Notes: generated from the letters alone by a model not told the origin. Shown: positions 38,704 to 48,399, numbered from the stretch's first letter. The stretch: 64,000 bases of DNA from Desulfovibrionales bacterium (GCA_007693505.1 REDL01000055.1:25029-89028); one strand, 5' to 3'. Numbers and translations are program-made.

Positions 38704-38839
38704 AGATTCCACGCTCTCACGAATCTTACCCCGTTCGCACTGGCAACCCTCGTCCTCCATTGTCACTGAATTATTTCGGATTTTCATCCGCAATCCTCTC
38801 CAATAGCAGAATACAGCACACAACCTCCGGGAGCAATCA

Positions 38840-41020
38840 ATGCATCGACACGACCCAACGAACAGCAAAGAATCAGCAAAAAACAACGGCCCCAGGGTCT
38901 GGCCGGGAAACCCCAACCCCCTTGGTGCAACCTGGGACGGCTCCGGAGTGAACTTCGCCCTGTTCTCGGCCTATGCCGAAAAGGTTGAGCTCTGTCTTTT
39001 CGATACGGACGGAGGCACAGAGAGCGCTCGAATCACCATGCCAGAATATACCCATGAGGTCTGGCACTGCTACCTTCCGGATGCTCGTCCCGGACAACTC
39101 TACGGTTATCGGGTTCATGGACCATACGATCCCCTGGCCGGCCACCGCTTCAATCCCAACAAACTGCTCCTGGATCCCTACGCCAAGGTGCTCGTCGGCA
39201 ACCTGAAATGGAACGATGCCCTTTTCGGCTATACCGTCGGCCACGAGGATGAGGATCTCTCGTTCGACAAACGGGATTCCGCGCCGTTCATGCCCAAGTG
39301 CCAGGTGGTCGATCCGGCTTTTACCTGGGGCCGCCCCATGGACTTTCGGCCATGGCATGAGACGGTCATCTACGAAATGCACGTCCTGGGCTACACCATG
39401 CTCCACTCTGAGGTGCCCGAAGAATTTCGTGGCACGTTTGAAGGCCTGGCCGCCCAGCCGGTCATTGATTACCTCAGACACCTGGACATTTCCGCCATTG
39501 AATTGCTACCCATCCATGCGTTTCTCCAGGACCGTCATCTTATTGAACGAGGGCTGGGTAACTACTGGGGCTACAACTCCATCGGCTATTTCGCTCCCAA
39601 TCCAGACTATCTCCGCCCACGCAACGACTTGTCTTCCTTCAAGAGCTTTGTCCAGAAGATGCATGACGCCGGGATCGAGGTGATCCTGGACGTGGTCTAC
39701 AACCACACAGCCGAAGGCAATCACATGGGGCCGACCTTGTCCTTTCGCGGTATCGACAACTACTCGTACTATTACCTGATGGGCGACCAGCCCCGCTTCT
39801 ACAATGACTTCACCGGCACGGGCAATGCCCTGGAACTGCGTCACCCGAAAGTCCTCTCCATGGTCATGGACTCTTTGCGGTATTGGGTGCAGGTCATGGG
39901 TGTGGACGGATTTCGCTTCGACCTGGCCACCACCCTGGCACGGGTCGAAGGCCCATACAATGAGCACGCCAGCTTCCTGGACGCCGTGGCCCAGGATCCG
40001 GTTCTGGGCCAGGTCAAACTGATTGCCGAACCCTGGGACACGGGCATGGGCGGCTACCAGGTGGGAAATTTTCCCCCAGGCTGGGCCGAATGGAACGATC
40101 AGTACCGCGACACCATGCGCAAATTCTGGAAGGGTGACGAAGGGCAACTGCCTGGATTCGCGGGCCGCTTTGCGGCATCAGCGGACATTTTCAACCGCCG
40201 CGGCCGCCGGACCTGGGCCGGTGTCAATTTCATCACGGCCCACGACGGCTTCACCCTGAAGGATCTGGTCAGCTATAACCAGAAGCACAATGAGGCCAAC
40301 GGCGAGGACGGCCGGGACGGCTCGGACAACAACAACTCCTGGAACTGCGGCGTGGAAGGCGAAACCGATGACCAGGAAATCCTGAGCTTACGTCGCCGGC
40401 AGATGCGCAATTTCCTGGCCACGTTGCTGCTTTCCCAGGGAACGCCCATGCTCACCGCCGGAGATGAATTCGCCCGAACCCAGAAGGGCAACAACAACGC
40501 CTACTGCCAGGATAACGAGATCAGTTGGCTGGACTGGGAGGCCATCGGCGAGACCGAAAAGGCCCAAATCGAATTTGTCGCCCGGTTACTGGCCCTGCGC
40601 AATTCACACATTGTTTTCCACCGCAACCGGTTCTTTCATGGAGGGATCATCCCCGGTACCGAGGTCAAGGATGTCATTTGGCTGCATCCCGATGGACACG
40701 AAATGGCCTCCGAGGACTGGCACGATTCAACGGCCCGCTCCCTGGCCATCCGCCTGAGCGGAGAGGCCGGGATCGTCCACCTGACGGAAACCGGGGACCA
40801 GGAGCCGGACGACACCTTCCTGCTCCTGGTCAACGCCAGCCACAAGAACGTATCCTTCGTGCTGCCCAATGGCGACAGCGGTTTCTGGGAAGTCCTGGTG
40901 GACACCGTGTTCGAGGATGGACAGCCAGAGGACGAGGACCAGCCCCACGCACCGGGCAAAAAACTGAGACTGGAAGGCCGTTCATTGCGTCTCCTGCGGC
41001 TGGTCTCCAAGGCAGAGTGA
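38840..41020 (+). CDS. glgX: glycogen debranching enzyme (isoamylase type)
   Basis: A GH13 enzyme of 726 residues that hydrolyses alpha-1,6 branches of glycogen or limit dextrins. The N-terminal carbohydrate-binding domain (PNPLGATWDGSGVNFALFSAYA) is followed by the (beta/alpha)8 barrel with the four conserved regions: DVVYNHTAEG, GFRFDLA (nucleophile aspartate), LIAEPWD (acid glutamate) and FITAHDGFTL. Late motifs FARTQKGNNNAYCQDN and SWLDW are typical of GlgX/TreX. GGGAG lies six bases before the ATG. treY follows after 55 bp on the same strand; GlgX/TreX and TreY are commonly joined in the TreXYZ route from glycogen to trehalose. Confidence 0.95.
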   Translation: MHRHDPTNSKESAKNNGPRVWPGNPNPLGATWDGSGVNFALFSAYAEKVELCLFDTDGGTESARITMPEYTHEVWHCYLPDARPGQLYGYRVHGPYDPLAGHRFNPNKLLLDPYAKVLVGNLKWNDALFGYTVGHEDEDLSFDKRDSAPFMPKCQVVDPAFTWGRPMDFRPWHETVIYEMHVLGYTMLHSEVPEEFRGTFEGLAAQPVIDYLRHLDISAIELLPIHAFLQDRHLIERGLGNYWGYNSIGYFAPNPDYLRPRNDLSSFKSFVQKMHDAGIEVILDVVYNHTAEGNHMGPTLSFRGIDNYSYYYLMGDQPRFYNDFTGTGNALELRHPKVLSMVMDSLRYWVQVMGVDGFRFDLATTLARVEGPYNEHASFLDAVAQDPVLGQVKLIAEPWDTGMGGYQVGNFPPGWAEWNDQYRDTMRKFWKGDEGQLPGFAGRFAASADIFNRRGRRTWAGVNFITAHDGFTLKDLVSYNQKHNEANGEDGRDGSDNNNSWNCGVEGETDDQEILSLRRRQMRNFLATLLLSQGTPMLTAGDEFARTQKGNNNAYCQDNEISWLDWEAIGETEKAQIEFVARLLALRNSHIVFHRNRFFHGGIIPGTEVKDVIWLHPDGHEMASEDWHDSTARSLAIRLSGEAGIVHLTETGDQEPDDTFLLLVNASHKNVSFVLPNGDSGFWEVLVDTVFEDGQPEDEDQPHAPGKKLRLEGRSLRLLRLVSKAE

Positions 41021-41075
41021 AGCAGGGCGGGTTTCCAGAAACTTCATCTCTCCAACACTTGAGAGGACACCATCC

Positions 41076-44000
41076 ATGAACCCACTCTACGCCCCCTCTT
41101 CCTTCTATCGGCTGCAATTCCATGCCGGCTTCACCTTTGCCCACGCCGTGGAGATTGTTCCCTACCTCCGGGACATGGGCATCAGCCATGTCTATACATC
41201 GCCGATCCTGGCCGCGCGTCCCGGCTCCACGCACGGCTACGATATCGTGAATCATCAGTCTCTGAACCCGGAACTGGGCGGTCGGGACGGCTTCAACGCC
41301 CTCAGCCAGACCTTGACCGAGGCTGATATGGGCCTGGTCATGGATATCGTGCCCAACCACATGGGCATTGCCCGAAGCGACAACCAATGGTGGCTGGACG
41401 TTTTGGAGTGGGGACGCAGCAGCCGCTACATCCACTTTTTCGACATCGAGTGGTTTCCCCAAACCCAGGGCATCCACGATCAAGTTCTGCTCCCGGTGTT
41501 GGGCGATCTGTACGGTGCGGTCCTGGAGCGGGGAGAACTGCGCCTGCGCTTTGACGCCCAGGCCGGCTCATTCAGCATCTGGTACTATGAGCACCGCTTT
41601 CCGGTCTGCCCTTCGACGTACCACCGAATCCTGGCTCCCTGCCTGGAATACGCCGGGGAAGAGATTGCCGGACACCCGGAAATCCGGGCCGCGTTCACCG
41701 AGTCAAAACGCCTGCGGGCCACACCCCGTTCCGTTACCCGGCGCAAAGCCCTGCGTACTCGCGGAGAAACCTTCAAGGCCACTTTGGCCCGATTGGCCTC
41801 GGAACTCCCCGACATTCGTCGAGCCCTGGAACACGCCGAACAGCTCTTTGCCCCGCAGAACCCGGATGGTCATGGTCTGGAACGTTTGCACAAGCTCCTG
41901 GAACGTCAGCATTACCGCCCGGCATTTTGGCGGGTGGCCGGCCACGAAATCAACTACCGCCGATTCTTCCAGATCAACGATCTGGCTGGACTCCGGGTGG
42001 AAGAACCCGAAGTTTTCGCCGCGGCCCACGGTCTGATCCGGGAACTGGTGGCCACCGGTCAGGTGCATGGGCTGCGCATCGACCATATCGACGGCCTCTA
42101 TGACCCGGCGGGCTATCTGGATCGGCTGCAAAAACTGGTCAAGCCCCACGCTGAGGCATTGGGCTTTCCTTCCGGCCGCTTTCCGGTCTATGTGGAAAAA
42201 ATTCTGGAAGAACACGAAACCCTGCGGGGGCATTGGCCAGTCCACGGAACCACGGGATACGACGGCCTGAGTGAAATCAATGCCGTCCTGGTGGACAGCG
42301 ATGGACTGACGACACTGCGCGCACTTTTCGAAAGCCGGGAGGGGCCGGATAGCGCCGATGCCCACGCCGAAGGAGTGCGGGCCAAACGGCAGATCATGGA
42401 TCAGGAACTGGCCTCGGAACTGGAAGTCCTGGCCACGGAAACCACTCGGCTGCTCAAGCGCGATCCCGCGACCCGGGACTTCTCCCGGGGGGAAATCCGC
42501 CAGGCCTTGCGGGAGATCGTTTCCCGGTTTCCGGTTTATCGGACCTATGTCGGCCCCAAGGGGCCTTCCGCGGAGGACACACGCGACCTGGACTGGGCTT
42601 TGGGACTGGCCCGACGGGCTCGCGCCGTGAGTCACCCTCGGCTGTTCGACGTACTGGAATCCCTGCTCAAGGCCACGTGGCAGAAACGCGCCGATGGCCG
42701 CCCCCGGGCCGATGTCCTGCGCCTGGCCCGAAAATTCCAGCAATTCACCGGGCCGGCCATGGCCAAGGGCATGGAGGACACCACCTTCTACCGGGTGCTG
42801 CCCCTGGTGGCCATGAACGAGGTGGGGATGGGGCCGAACCGGAGAATCAGCACAACCGGTGATTTTCATCAACAAATGCAGCGTCGAGCCGTGAATTGGC
42901 CCAAGGGCATGGTTTCCACCGCCACCCATGACACCAAGCGCAGCGAGGACGTCCGGACGCGGATCGCGGTCCTCTCGGAAGTGCCACAAGCCTGGGCTGA
43001 ACGGGTGGAACGCTGGCAGACACTCAACCGCCGGGCCCGCCGAGAGTCTCCCAGCGGGGTCCTGCCTTCCAGCCGGGATGAATATCTATTCTACCAGACC
43101 TTGGTGGGAGTCTGGCCGCTGACCGGACTTGGTCCGGACCTGCCGGGCCACATCCTGCTCCACGCCCTGCGCGACCGCTTGCGGGACTACATGGTCAAAT
43201 CCGCCAGAGAGGCCAAGATCAGTACGTCATGGCTCAACCCCGACGACGACTACGAGCAGGCCCTGACCGATTTTACCACGCAGGTCCTGGACCCCACACC
43301 AGTGGCAGCACCTTTTTTGCGCGATGTCCAGGAATTCGTCACGCAAGTGGTCGCACCCGGCACCTGCAACGCCATGACGCAGATGATCCTGCGACTGACC
43401 ATGCCCGGGGTTCCGGACAATTATCAGGGCACGGAACTCTGGGATGATTCCTTGGTGGACCCGGACAATCGCCGCCCCGTGGACTTCACGCGGCGCTGGA
43501 ACTGGCTCCGTGAATTCCAAAACCAGTCGGCTGGACACCACCGGGAGGAATTCGTCGCTTCCCTGCTGCAAACCTGGTACGACGGCCGTATTAAACACTA
43601 CACGCAGTGGCGTTTGCTGACCTTGCGCCGTACCCACCCGGAGCTGTTTCTTCGTGGCAGCTATATCCCCCTGGAAATTTCCGGCACCAAGGCAAACAAT
43701 ATCCTGGCCTTTGCCCGAGTCCTTGGACGACAGGCGGTCATTGTCGCCCTGCCCCGCCATTGCGGCGAATTATGTGCACAAGCCGGCGGTTTTCCTCGTG
43801 GGGAGGCCTGGTCGGCCACGACCATCGCCCTGAGCGCGGCCTTACCCAAGCCCGGCAAAGCCGGTCACTGGCGTGACCGATTCACGGATCGCCCCCTCAC
43901 TCTTGCCGACGGCTTGCTCAACGCAACCGAGTTGTTCGCCGAACTGCCGTGGGCCGTGGCAGCCCTCGAACTGGGGGACGCAGGCTCTCGAACCAGGTGA
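41076..44000 (+). CDS. treY: maltooligosyl trehalose synthase
   Basis: A GH13 isomerase of 974 residues that rearranges the reducing-end alpha-1,4 bond of a maltodextrin to alpha,alpha-1,1, giving maltooligosyltrehalose. The N-terminus YRLQFHAGFTFAHAVEIVPYL and YTSPILAARPGSTHGYDIV are diagnostic. Catalytic regions are LVMDIVPNHM, GLRIDHIDGLYDP, VYVEKILEEHE and STATHDTKRSED. The partner TreZ, which would release free trehalose, is not in this window and must be elsewhere if the pathway is complete. The gene follows glgX at 55 bp and should be co-transcribed. Trehalose would serve as an osmoprotectant or reserve; that is inference. Confidence 0.95.
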   Translation: MNPLYAPSSFYRLQFHAGFTFAHAVEIVPYLRDMGISHVYTSPILAARPGSTHGYDIVNHQSLNPELGGRDGFNALSQTLTEADMGLVMDIVPNHMGIARSDNQWWLDVLEWGRSSRYIHFFDIEWFPQTQGIHDQVLLPVLGDLYGAVLERGELRLRFDAQAGSFSIWYYEHRFPVCPSTYHRILAPCLEYAGEEIAGHPEIRAAFTESKRLRATPRSVTRRKALRTRGETFKATLARLASELPDIRRALEHAEQLFAPQNPDGHGLERLHKLLERQHYRPAFWRVAGHEINYRRFFQINDLAGLRVEEPEVFAAAHGLIRELVATGQVHGLRIDHIDGLYDPAGYLDRLQKLVKPHAEALGFPSGRFPVYVEKILEEHETLRGHWPVHGTTGYDGLSEINAVLVDSDGLTTLRALFESREGPDSADAHAEGVRAKRQIMDQELASELEVLATETTRLLKRDPATRDFSRGEIRQALREIVSRFPVYRTYVGPKGPSAEDTRDLDWALGLARRARAVSHPRLFDVLESLLKATWQKRADGRPRADVLRLARKFQQFTGPAMAKGMEDTTFYRVLPLVAMNEVGMGPNRRISTTGDFHQQMQRRAVNWPKGMVSTATHDTKRSEDVRTRIAVLSEVPQAWAERVERWQTLNRRARRESPSGVLPSSRDEYLFYQTLVGVWPLTGLGPDLPGHILLHALRDRLRDYMVKSAREAKISTSWLNPDDDYEQALTDFTTQVLDPTPVAAPFLRDVQEFVTQVVAPGTCNAMTQMILRLTMPGVPDNYQGTELWDDSLVDPDNRRPVDFTRRWNWLREFQNQSAGHHREEFVASLLQTWYDGRIKHYTQWRLLTLRRTHPELFLRGSYIPLEISGTKANNILAFARVLGRQAVIVALPRHCGELCAQAGGFPRGEAWSATTIALSAALPKPGKAGHWRDRFTDRPLTLADGLLNATELFAELPWAVAALELGDAGSRTR

Positions 44001-44013
44001 GCTCGCCCAAAAA

Positions 44014-44043
44014 CCAAGAGCCAAGGCATGCCTTGGCTCTTGG
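44014..44043. terminator. palindromic terminator between treY and the opposing outer-membrane gene
   Basis: A perfect 30-bp palindrome (CCAAGAGCCAAGGCA and its complement) sits 14 bp after the treY stop. On the minus strand it is followed by TTTTTG, on the plus strand by GGGCAACC, so it best serves the converging minus-strand gene, but it can end treY transcription as well. Confidence 0.75.
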
Positions 44044-44137
44044 GGCAACCGCCACGACAATGCCGCGTAGCAGAAACCGTTTGACGTTTCTCCCAGGTGG
44101 TCCGTGGGAAAAGAAGCGATGAATGCAGGGTGGCGGA

Positions 44138-44903
44138 TCAGAAACTGATCCCGATCTCCACAAACGGTCCGCTGATATCCACATCCGCCTTGAGTCCCTG
44201 CTCGTCTATGGAAACGGAATCGTAGCGATAGCCTCCGGAGAGAAAGAGATGGTCGAGAGGATCAAAGCGTAATCGACCAATCAGGCTGTAGAAATGGTTC
44301 CCGGCATAGGTCACCCCGCGGGCCTCGGCCTCCAGGGCAAAAACCCAGGGGTCGCAAGGTGGCTCCAGCATACAACGTCGGCACGGGCAAAAACAGGCTC
44401 TCCGACTCGGACAAACCGGTCTGCTCCTGACGGACTTCAACATCTACGTCCATCAACCGCAAGTTCACCCCCAGATCCACATTGAACATGCCCATGGTCG
44501 CCATCTTCAGCCCTGGAATTCCGTAAAACAGGCTCACATCGTACTGGTTCAACCGCAATCTGCCGTCGATGGGCGCATCCGCTGAAAAGGTCTGGTCCCC
44601 GAATCGGAAGCTGCCGGTGGCCGTGCCTTTGCCGGAAAAGGTCGTGGGCGTGGCCATGAAGCCGATGTTCGGCAAAAACAGCGGCGTTTCCAGTCGAGCA
44701 CGGAAGACCAGCCCGGTCTCATCATCCAGTCCCAGCCGACTCTCCAGGTCAAGCCGATCATCAATCGTCTGGCCTTTGTAGGCCACATCGCCGCTGGGAG
44801 ATTGCTGCCAGACACCCACCGCGGCCTCGAATCCGGTTGCGCCGACCCAACCCGGCACAGTCAATAGCATGCATGCCGCCAAGGCGACCCAAAATCTGCT
44901 CAT
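44138..44903 (-). pseudogene. frameshifted TIGR04219-like outer-membrane beta-barrel protein
   Basis: The first part has a signal peptide (WVALAACMLLTVPGWVGA) and barrel strands (FEAAVGVWQQSPSGDV, LVFRARLETPLFLPNIGF, LRLNQYDVSLFYGIPGLK) as in TIGR04219 outer-membrane proteins. At about 44350 the frame shifts: dropping one base of a run of four (C on the minus strand, 44348-44351) joins TLYAGATLRP to WVFALEAEARGVTYAGNHFY and on to a proper end, FVEIGISF, with a terminal phenylalanine. The intact gene would give about 255 residues. GGAG sits before the ATG at 44903. Either a recent mutation or a sequencing error in the homopolymer is possible. The start overlaps the cysteine hydrolase stop by four bases. 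Confidence 0.82.
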
Positions 44904-45490
44904 GTCCCTTCTCCATTCATCTGGCTGACCAGTTTCTCCAACGTTACACACAGTATGCCCATGTTGCACATGTCTTCGACATTGTTCGCCGCAATCCGCT
45001 CGGTTTGAGCGGAGCAGGCATCCATGACCACGATGACTCGGTAGTCCCGAGCCATGGCGTCCACGGCTGTGGCCCGGATGCAGTTGGGGTATTGGGTTCC
45101 GGCCAGGATCACCGTTTCGACATGGAGGCGGCGCATCACCAAATCCAGCTCCGTTCCCAAAAATGCGCTGAACCGTTGCTTGGTCAGGACAATTTCCCCT
45201 TTTCGCGGCATCAGCTCAGCCACGATCCGCGCTCCGGCAGAACCGGCAACACAAATTCCCTGGCCATCCCGGAACAGTTCTTGGCGGGTGAACTCCACAT
45301 CGCTGCCGTCAGCTCGGTGTTCACGCACCACGTGAATCACCGGCCAGGAATGATTCCGGGCATGTTCCCGCAATGAGACGATAACCGGTATCGTCGCCCT
45401 GGCACCCTCCACCGTTGCCGCAGCCTCGGGCAAAACGAAATCGTTTTGCATGTCTACGATCAGCAAGGCGGGATTGGCAGGCATGAGCAT
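44900..45490 (-). CDS. isochorismatase-family cysteine hydrolase
   Basis: A 196-residue hydrolase of the isochorismatase/nicotinamidase fold. The catalytic triad is present: Asp13 in LLIVDMQNDF, lysine in EIVLTKQRFSAF and cysteine in AGTQYPNCIRATAVDA, together with the cis-peptide neighbourhood ILAGTQ. Relatives act on nicotinamide, carbamoyl or isochorismate-type substrates; nothing here picks one. AGGA lies eight bases before the ATG at 45490. It is second in a minus-strand series (Dabb gene, this gene, outer-membrane gene) with 9-bp and overlapping junctions, so an operon is likely. Confidence 0.9.
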   Translation of the reverse strand: MLMPANPALLIVDMQNDFVLPEAAATVEGARATIPVIVSLREHARNHSWPVIHVVREHRADGSDVEFTRQELFRDGQGICVAGSAGARIVAELMPRKGEIVLTKQRFSAFLGTELDLVMRRLHVETVILAGTQYPNCIRATAVDAMARDYRVIVVMDACSAQTERIAANNVEDMCNMGILCVTLEKLVSQMNGEGT

Positions 45491-45499
45491 GGTCTCTTC

Positions 45500-45802
45500 C
45501 TAAATTTCGTAATCCACCACGCCCCGATCCACCACGACCTTTTTCACGAACTCTACGCAGCGCTGGTGCTCCGGATGCTGTTGATAAACTTGCAGGGCAT
45601 CACGCGATTCCAACTCTGAATAGAGTACTACCTGCCATGCCGGAGAGGCCTGAAAAACATCCAGCCCGACTTCCAGGTGCTTGAGCCCGGGTATTTTTCC
45701 ATTCAGTTCCTCAAGCATTTGTTTGATTTTTTTGGCATTCTCCACGGCAGTGGCTCCCTCGGCCTCATTCTTCAACGTCCACATCACGATGTGCTTGATC
45801 AT
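45500..45802 (-). CDS. Dabb (stress-responsive A/B barrel) domain protein
   Basis: A 100-residue dimeric alpha-beta barrel protein of the Dabb family: MIKHIVMWTLKNEAEG, IKQMLEELNGKIPGLKHLEVG, VVLYSELESRDALQVYQQHPEH and the closing VEFVKKVVVDRGVVDYE. Such proteins are implicated in stress response, and some are small enzymes; function here is unknown. AGAGGA lies eight bases before the ATG. It starts an apparent operon with the cysteine hydrolase 9 bp downstream. Confidence 0.92.
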   Translation of the reverse strand: MIKHIVMWTLKNEAEGATAVENAKKIKQMLEELNGKIPGLKHLEVGLDVFQASPAWQVVLYSELESRDALQVYQQHPEHQRCVEFVKKVVVDRGVVDYEI

Positions 45803-45943
45803 TGCGTTTTCCTCTCCAGTTCAAAGTAGGTACATTTAGTATATTCAGCAGATTGAGTCTGCAGGAAAAATCCCTATTTCAGTTATGGCACCCCCAAGTC
45901 ACGCCCAAGACGGTCCGACAGGTAACCCTTTTTGAAAAATAAA

Positions 45944-45979
45944 AAAAGCCTGAACTGGCAAAGACCAGCCCAGGCTTTT
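45944..45979. terminator. bidirectional intrinsic terminator / hairpin
   Basis: AAAAGCCTG, CTGG / CCAG, CAGGCTTTT form a stem with a six-base loop, with A-rich sequence on the left and T-rich on the right. It lies 65 bp after the LVIVD gene's stop (which reads leftwards) and can terminate transcription from that gene, and also from any plus-strand transcript. Confidence 0.8.
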
Positions 45980-46043
45980 GTATCGTTGCTTGTGCCGTGA
46001 CAGGTTCCCTCGCCATTTCCTCCTCTGCCGCTTCGTCTTGTCC

Positions 46044-47006
46044 CTAATTTTGGACTATTTGCTGCAAATCAATCACATGGACCTCATCGAGACCGACAAT
46101 GCTAAGATATGCCAGGGGATCATGTATGCACATCGCCAAACATATTCCCTCAAGATCCGTTCTCCCAATGAGTTCGACCTGCTCCGGATTGCTGATATCG
46201 AAAACCATGAACCCTCTGTCCAGGCTGGCAACATAGGCACGATTTCCAGCGACAACAGCTACCGGGGAACCGCCAATATCGATGGTTGCGCTGATTTGGG
46301 GATCCGTGGGAGACTGAATGTCAATGAGGTGCATCTTCCGTTCAGACGTATTCATGAACAACCGCGATTCAGATACTCCAAGCCCACGCGGGCGTCCCGG
46401 GATGTCCATCACGGACACTTCCATAGGTTGTTCGGGCTGCCGCAAATCGATAATATGCAGCCCTCCGTTAAAATTGGCCACATAGGCATGGTCGGCAACA
46501 ATGGCCATGCCCTGAACTTTTTCCGGTCTATCAAGCATCGCGACCTTACGAGGCTTTTCCGGACTGGAAATATCAAACACCCGCAACCCCCGCCCGGAAA
46601 TCGAAGCAAGCGCATATGTCCCAAAAACATTGAATGATTGGATGTCGCCGCCATACGTGTGATATCTCCCAACTGCAACGCAACGCTCAGGATTGCTGAC
46701 ATCGACAATCAAGAGCCCTTCCTTGTCGTCCACCACGTAGGCAAAACCTTCTGAGAAATCCATGTCGATGATGCACCCCTTTGTTTGGAGACATCCCAGC
46801 ACTTCAGGGTTACGAGGGTCGTTCATATTGACGATGGTCAACCCCTGGTCGGTATTGGCCAGGAAGGCATTGCTTCCCTCAATGCGGACGCAGGCACGTC
46901 CAAAAACCCCGGCACATTGTGCATGACCAGTCATGGGGACCACCCATTCCAAGGTACACCAAGCCAACAAAGCCACTGCCGTGAAGATCAGTTTGCACAT
47001 CTTCAT
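46044..47006 (-). CDS. exported LVIVD-repeat beta-propeller protein
   Basis: A 320-residue protein with a signal peptide (LIFTAVALLAWCTLEWVV, mature from about residue 29) and a row of about 40-residue LVIVD repeats: GLTIVNMNDPRNPEVLG, GLLIVDVSNPERCVAVG, GLRVFDISSPEKPRKVA, GLHIIDLRQPEQPMEVS, KMHLIDIQSPTDPQISA, GFMVFDISNPEQVELIG, VHVIDLQQ. That gives a seven-bladed propeller, probably extracytoplasmic and used for protein or ligand binding. GGAGG lies nine bases before the ATG. No enzymatic motif is seen. It is monocistronic, with a terminator following. Confidence 0.9.
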   Translation of the reverse strand: MKMCKLIFTAVALLAWCTLEWVVPMTGHAQCAGVFGRACVRIEGSNAFLANTDQGLTIVNMNDPRNPEVLGCLQTKGCIIDMDFSEGFAYVVDDKEGLLIVDVSNPERCVAVGRYHTYGGDIQSFNVFGTYALASISGRGLRVFDISSPEKPRKVAMLDRPEKVQGMAIVADHAYVANFNGGLHIIDLRQPEQPMEVSVMDIPGRPRGLGVSESRLFMNTSERKMHLIDIQSPTDPQISATIDIGGSPVAVVAGNRAYVASLDRGFMVFDISNPEQVELIGRTDLEGICLAMCIHDPLAYLSIVGLDEVHVIDLQQIVQN

Positions 47007-47187
47007 GGATCTTGTCCTCCCTTTGAAGCTGATGTGGAAAAATCTCGACAGAAGTGATTTTGATCTGTCGATTGCCGCAATGCATACCTCGTTCGAGATT
47101 GAGGCTTCCCCCAGATTTACCCGGATAGTCTCAATTCATAGATTTCCGAATGCCAAATAAAATCGACCAGATTACACGTATTTTTGG

Positions 47188-48261
47188 TTAATATTTTAAA
47201 GATAAACCCGTGGTATGCTCCAATATATTTTTTGCAGCAGAAGACAAGTACATCAAACCCAAAGCTGTTCTTGCAATAATAGCTGAGTAATCACTTTTTA
47301 CGGTATAGTCACTTATTGAAATATCTGCATATTGTGCATATTGATCATTACAAAAATTACATCCTGATAAATTCTTAGTTTCAAAATTTTCATTATTACA
47401 AAATACTCCTATTTTAAGTTCAAAGAATTCAGATGGCATGACACCAAAATACTCCATTTTTCGCAATGAATTGATTTGACATCCTCTACCAACAAAGCAA
47501 TACTTATCTATGAAATGGTGCTTATTCACTTTAATGTTATTATTATGAAAATCATCAGAAACTTTAGAATTTCCAATATACAGTAAAGATCCCAAACCTG
47601 GATTCAAGAGCATTGATGAATTTTCCAAAACTTCCTTTTTATTCTTGACCAGCAATGGCATGTTGTTCCTTTCTTGTGCCACTCCGGGGACTAATACACC
47701 AAGAACAGATCCCATATCCAACATATGTATGAGTAGTGCCGTCAATGCTCCACCATTAGTTCCATTTTGTCGTAAGTGCTCTTCCCTAGCTCGGAACAAT
47801 CCGACACCCAGAACCCGACCACTTGGCTCCACCCAGGAAAGCATCTCTTTAATGTATCCGTCACAATCGTCATTTGCCGAACAAATTTGATAGCACAAAC
47901 CACATTGTGTGCAACATGTCCTATCGGTAATCCGAGGATAGCCCTTTTCATCCATTGTAAGTGCATTGTTGTTCACAGCACTGCAGTACGTCGCACATCC
48001 ACCACAGCGCTTGCATTTTTCTTGATTTTGAAATTCACTGAAAAACTCTTTATGGTCGTTTACATGAAATCCAAAACCCTTTCTCGGAAAAGCATTGAAA
48101 ACAGGGTTTCCCTTCAGCCCAGTTCCACCATTCCCCCTCCGTGAGTGCCCATGATATCGTCCATGAGAATCCATTCTCTGGCGACTCGACCACACAATAC
48201 CATTTTTTCCACCTCCCCTGTTCTCCATTTCCGAAATAACTACTTGCTTCTGAGTATTCAT
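47188..48261 (-). CDS. F420-hydrogenase/dehydrogenase beta-subunit-like iron-sulfur protein with unusual N-terminal extension
   Basis: A 357-residue protein of the FrhB/FpoF-like group. Residues 83-127 hold two ferredoxin clusters: CKRCGGCATYC (Cys83, 86, 89, 93) and CTQCGLCYQIC (Cys117, 120, 123, 127). The remainder is an FrhB-type domain ending CNFCNDQYAQYADISISDYT. Family members are flavo-iron-sulfur electron carriers. The first about 65 residues are a Gly/Arg/His-rich tract (NRGGGKNGIVWSSRQRMDSH, RYHGHSRRGNGGTG). They are genuinely translated, because AAGGAG stands seven bases before the ATG at 48261. The second half is AT-rich, unlike flanking genes. The neighbouring BTAD regulator lies upstream. 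Confidence 0.85.
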   Translation of the reverse strand: MNTQKQVVISEMENRGGGKNGIVWSSRQRMDSHGRYHGHSRRGNGGTGLKGNPVFNAFPRKGFGFHVNDHKEFFSEFQNQEKCKRCGGCATYCSAVNNNALTMDEKGYPRITDRTCCTQCGLCYQICSANDDCDGYIKEMLSWVEPSGRVLGVGLFRAREEHLRQNGTNGGALTALLIHMLDMGSVLGVLVPGVAQERNNMPLLVKNKKEVLENSSMLLNPGLGSLLYIGNSKVSDDFHNNNIKVNKHHFIDKYCFVGRGCQINSLRKMEYFGVMPSEFFELKIGVFCNNENFETKNLSGCNFCNDQYAQYADISISDYTVKSDYSAIIARTALGLMYLSSAAKNILEHTTGLSLKY

Positions 48262-48399
48262 GGCTTTCTCCTTGGTTTGAGTGTTTTTCTTCCAAATTTG
48301 TTCTCAGCTTAACAATGATTGCGTATCCACAAGGTAACTGATTGGGGTACTCGAGACACAAATCTGGAAAAAACCAAGGTCTGCTGAAAGTCTTTGAAA

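Noticed and set aside
48060..48261. interpreting the N-terminal extension of the FrhB-like protein as a separate RiPP precursor gene
   Set aside because: The tract is in frame with, and not separated by a stop from, the iron-sulfur domain, and no maturase, protease or exporter is next to it.
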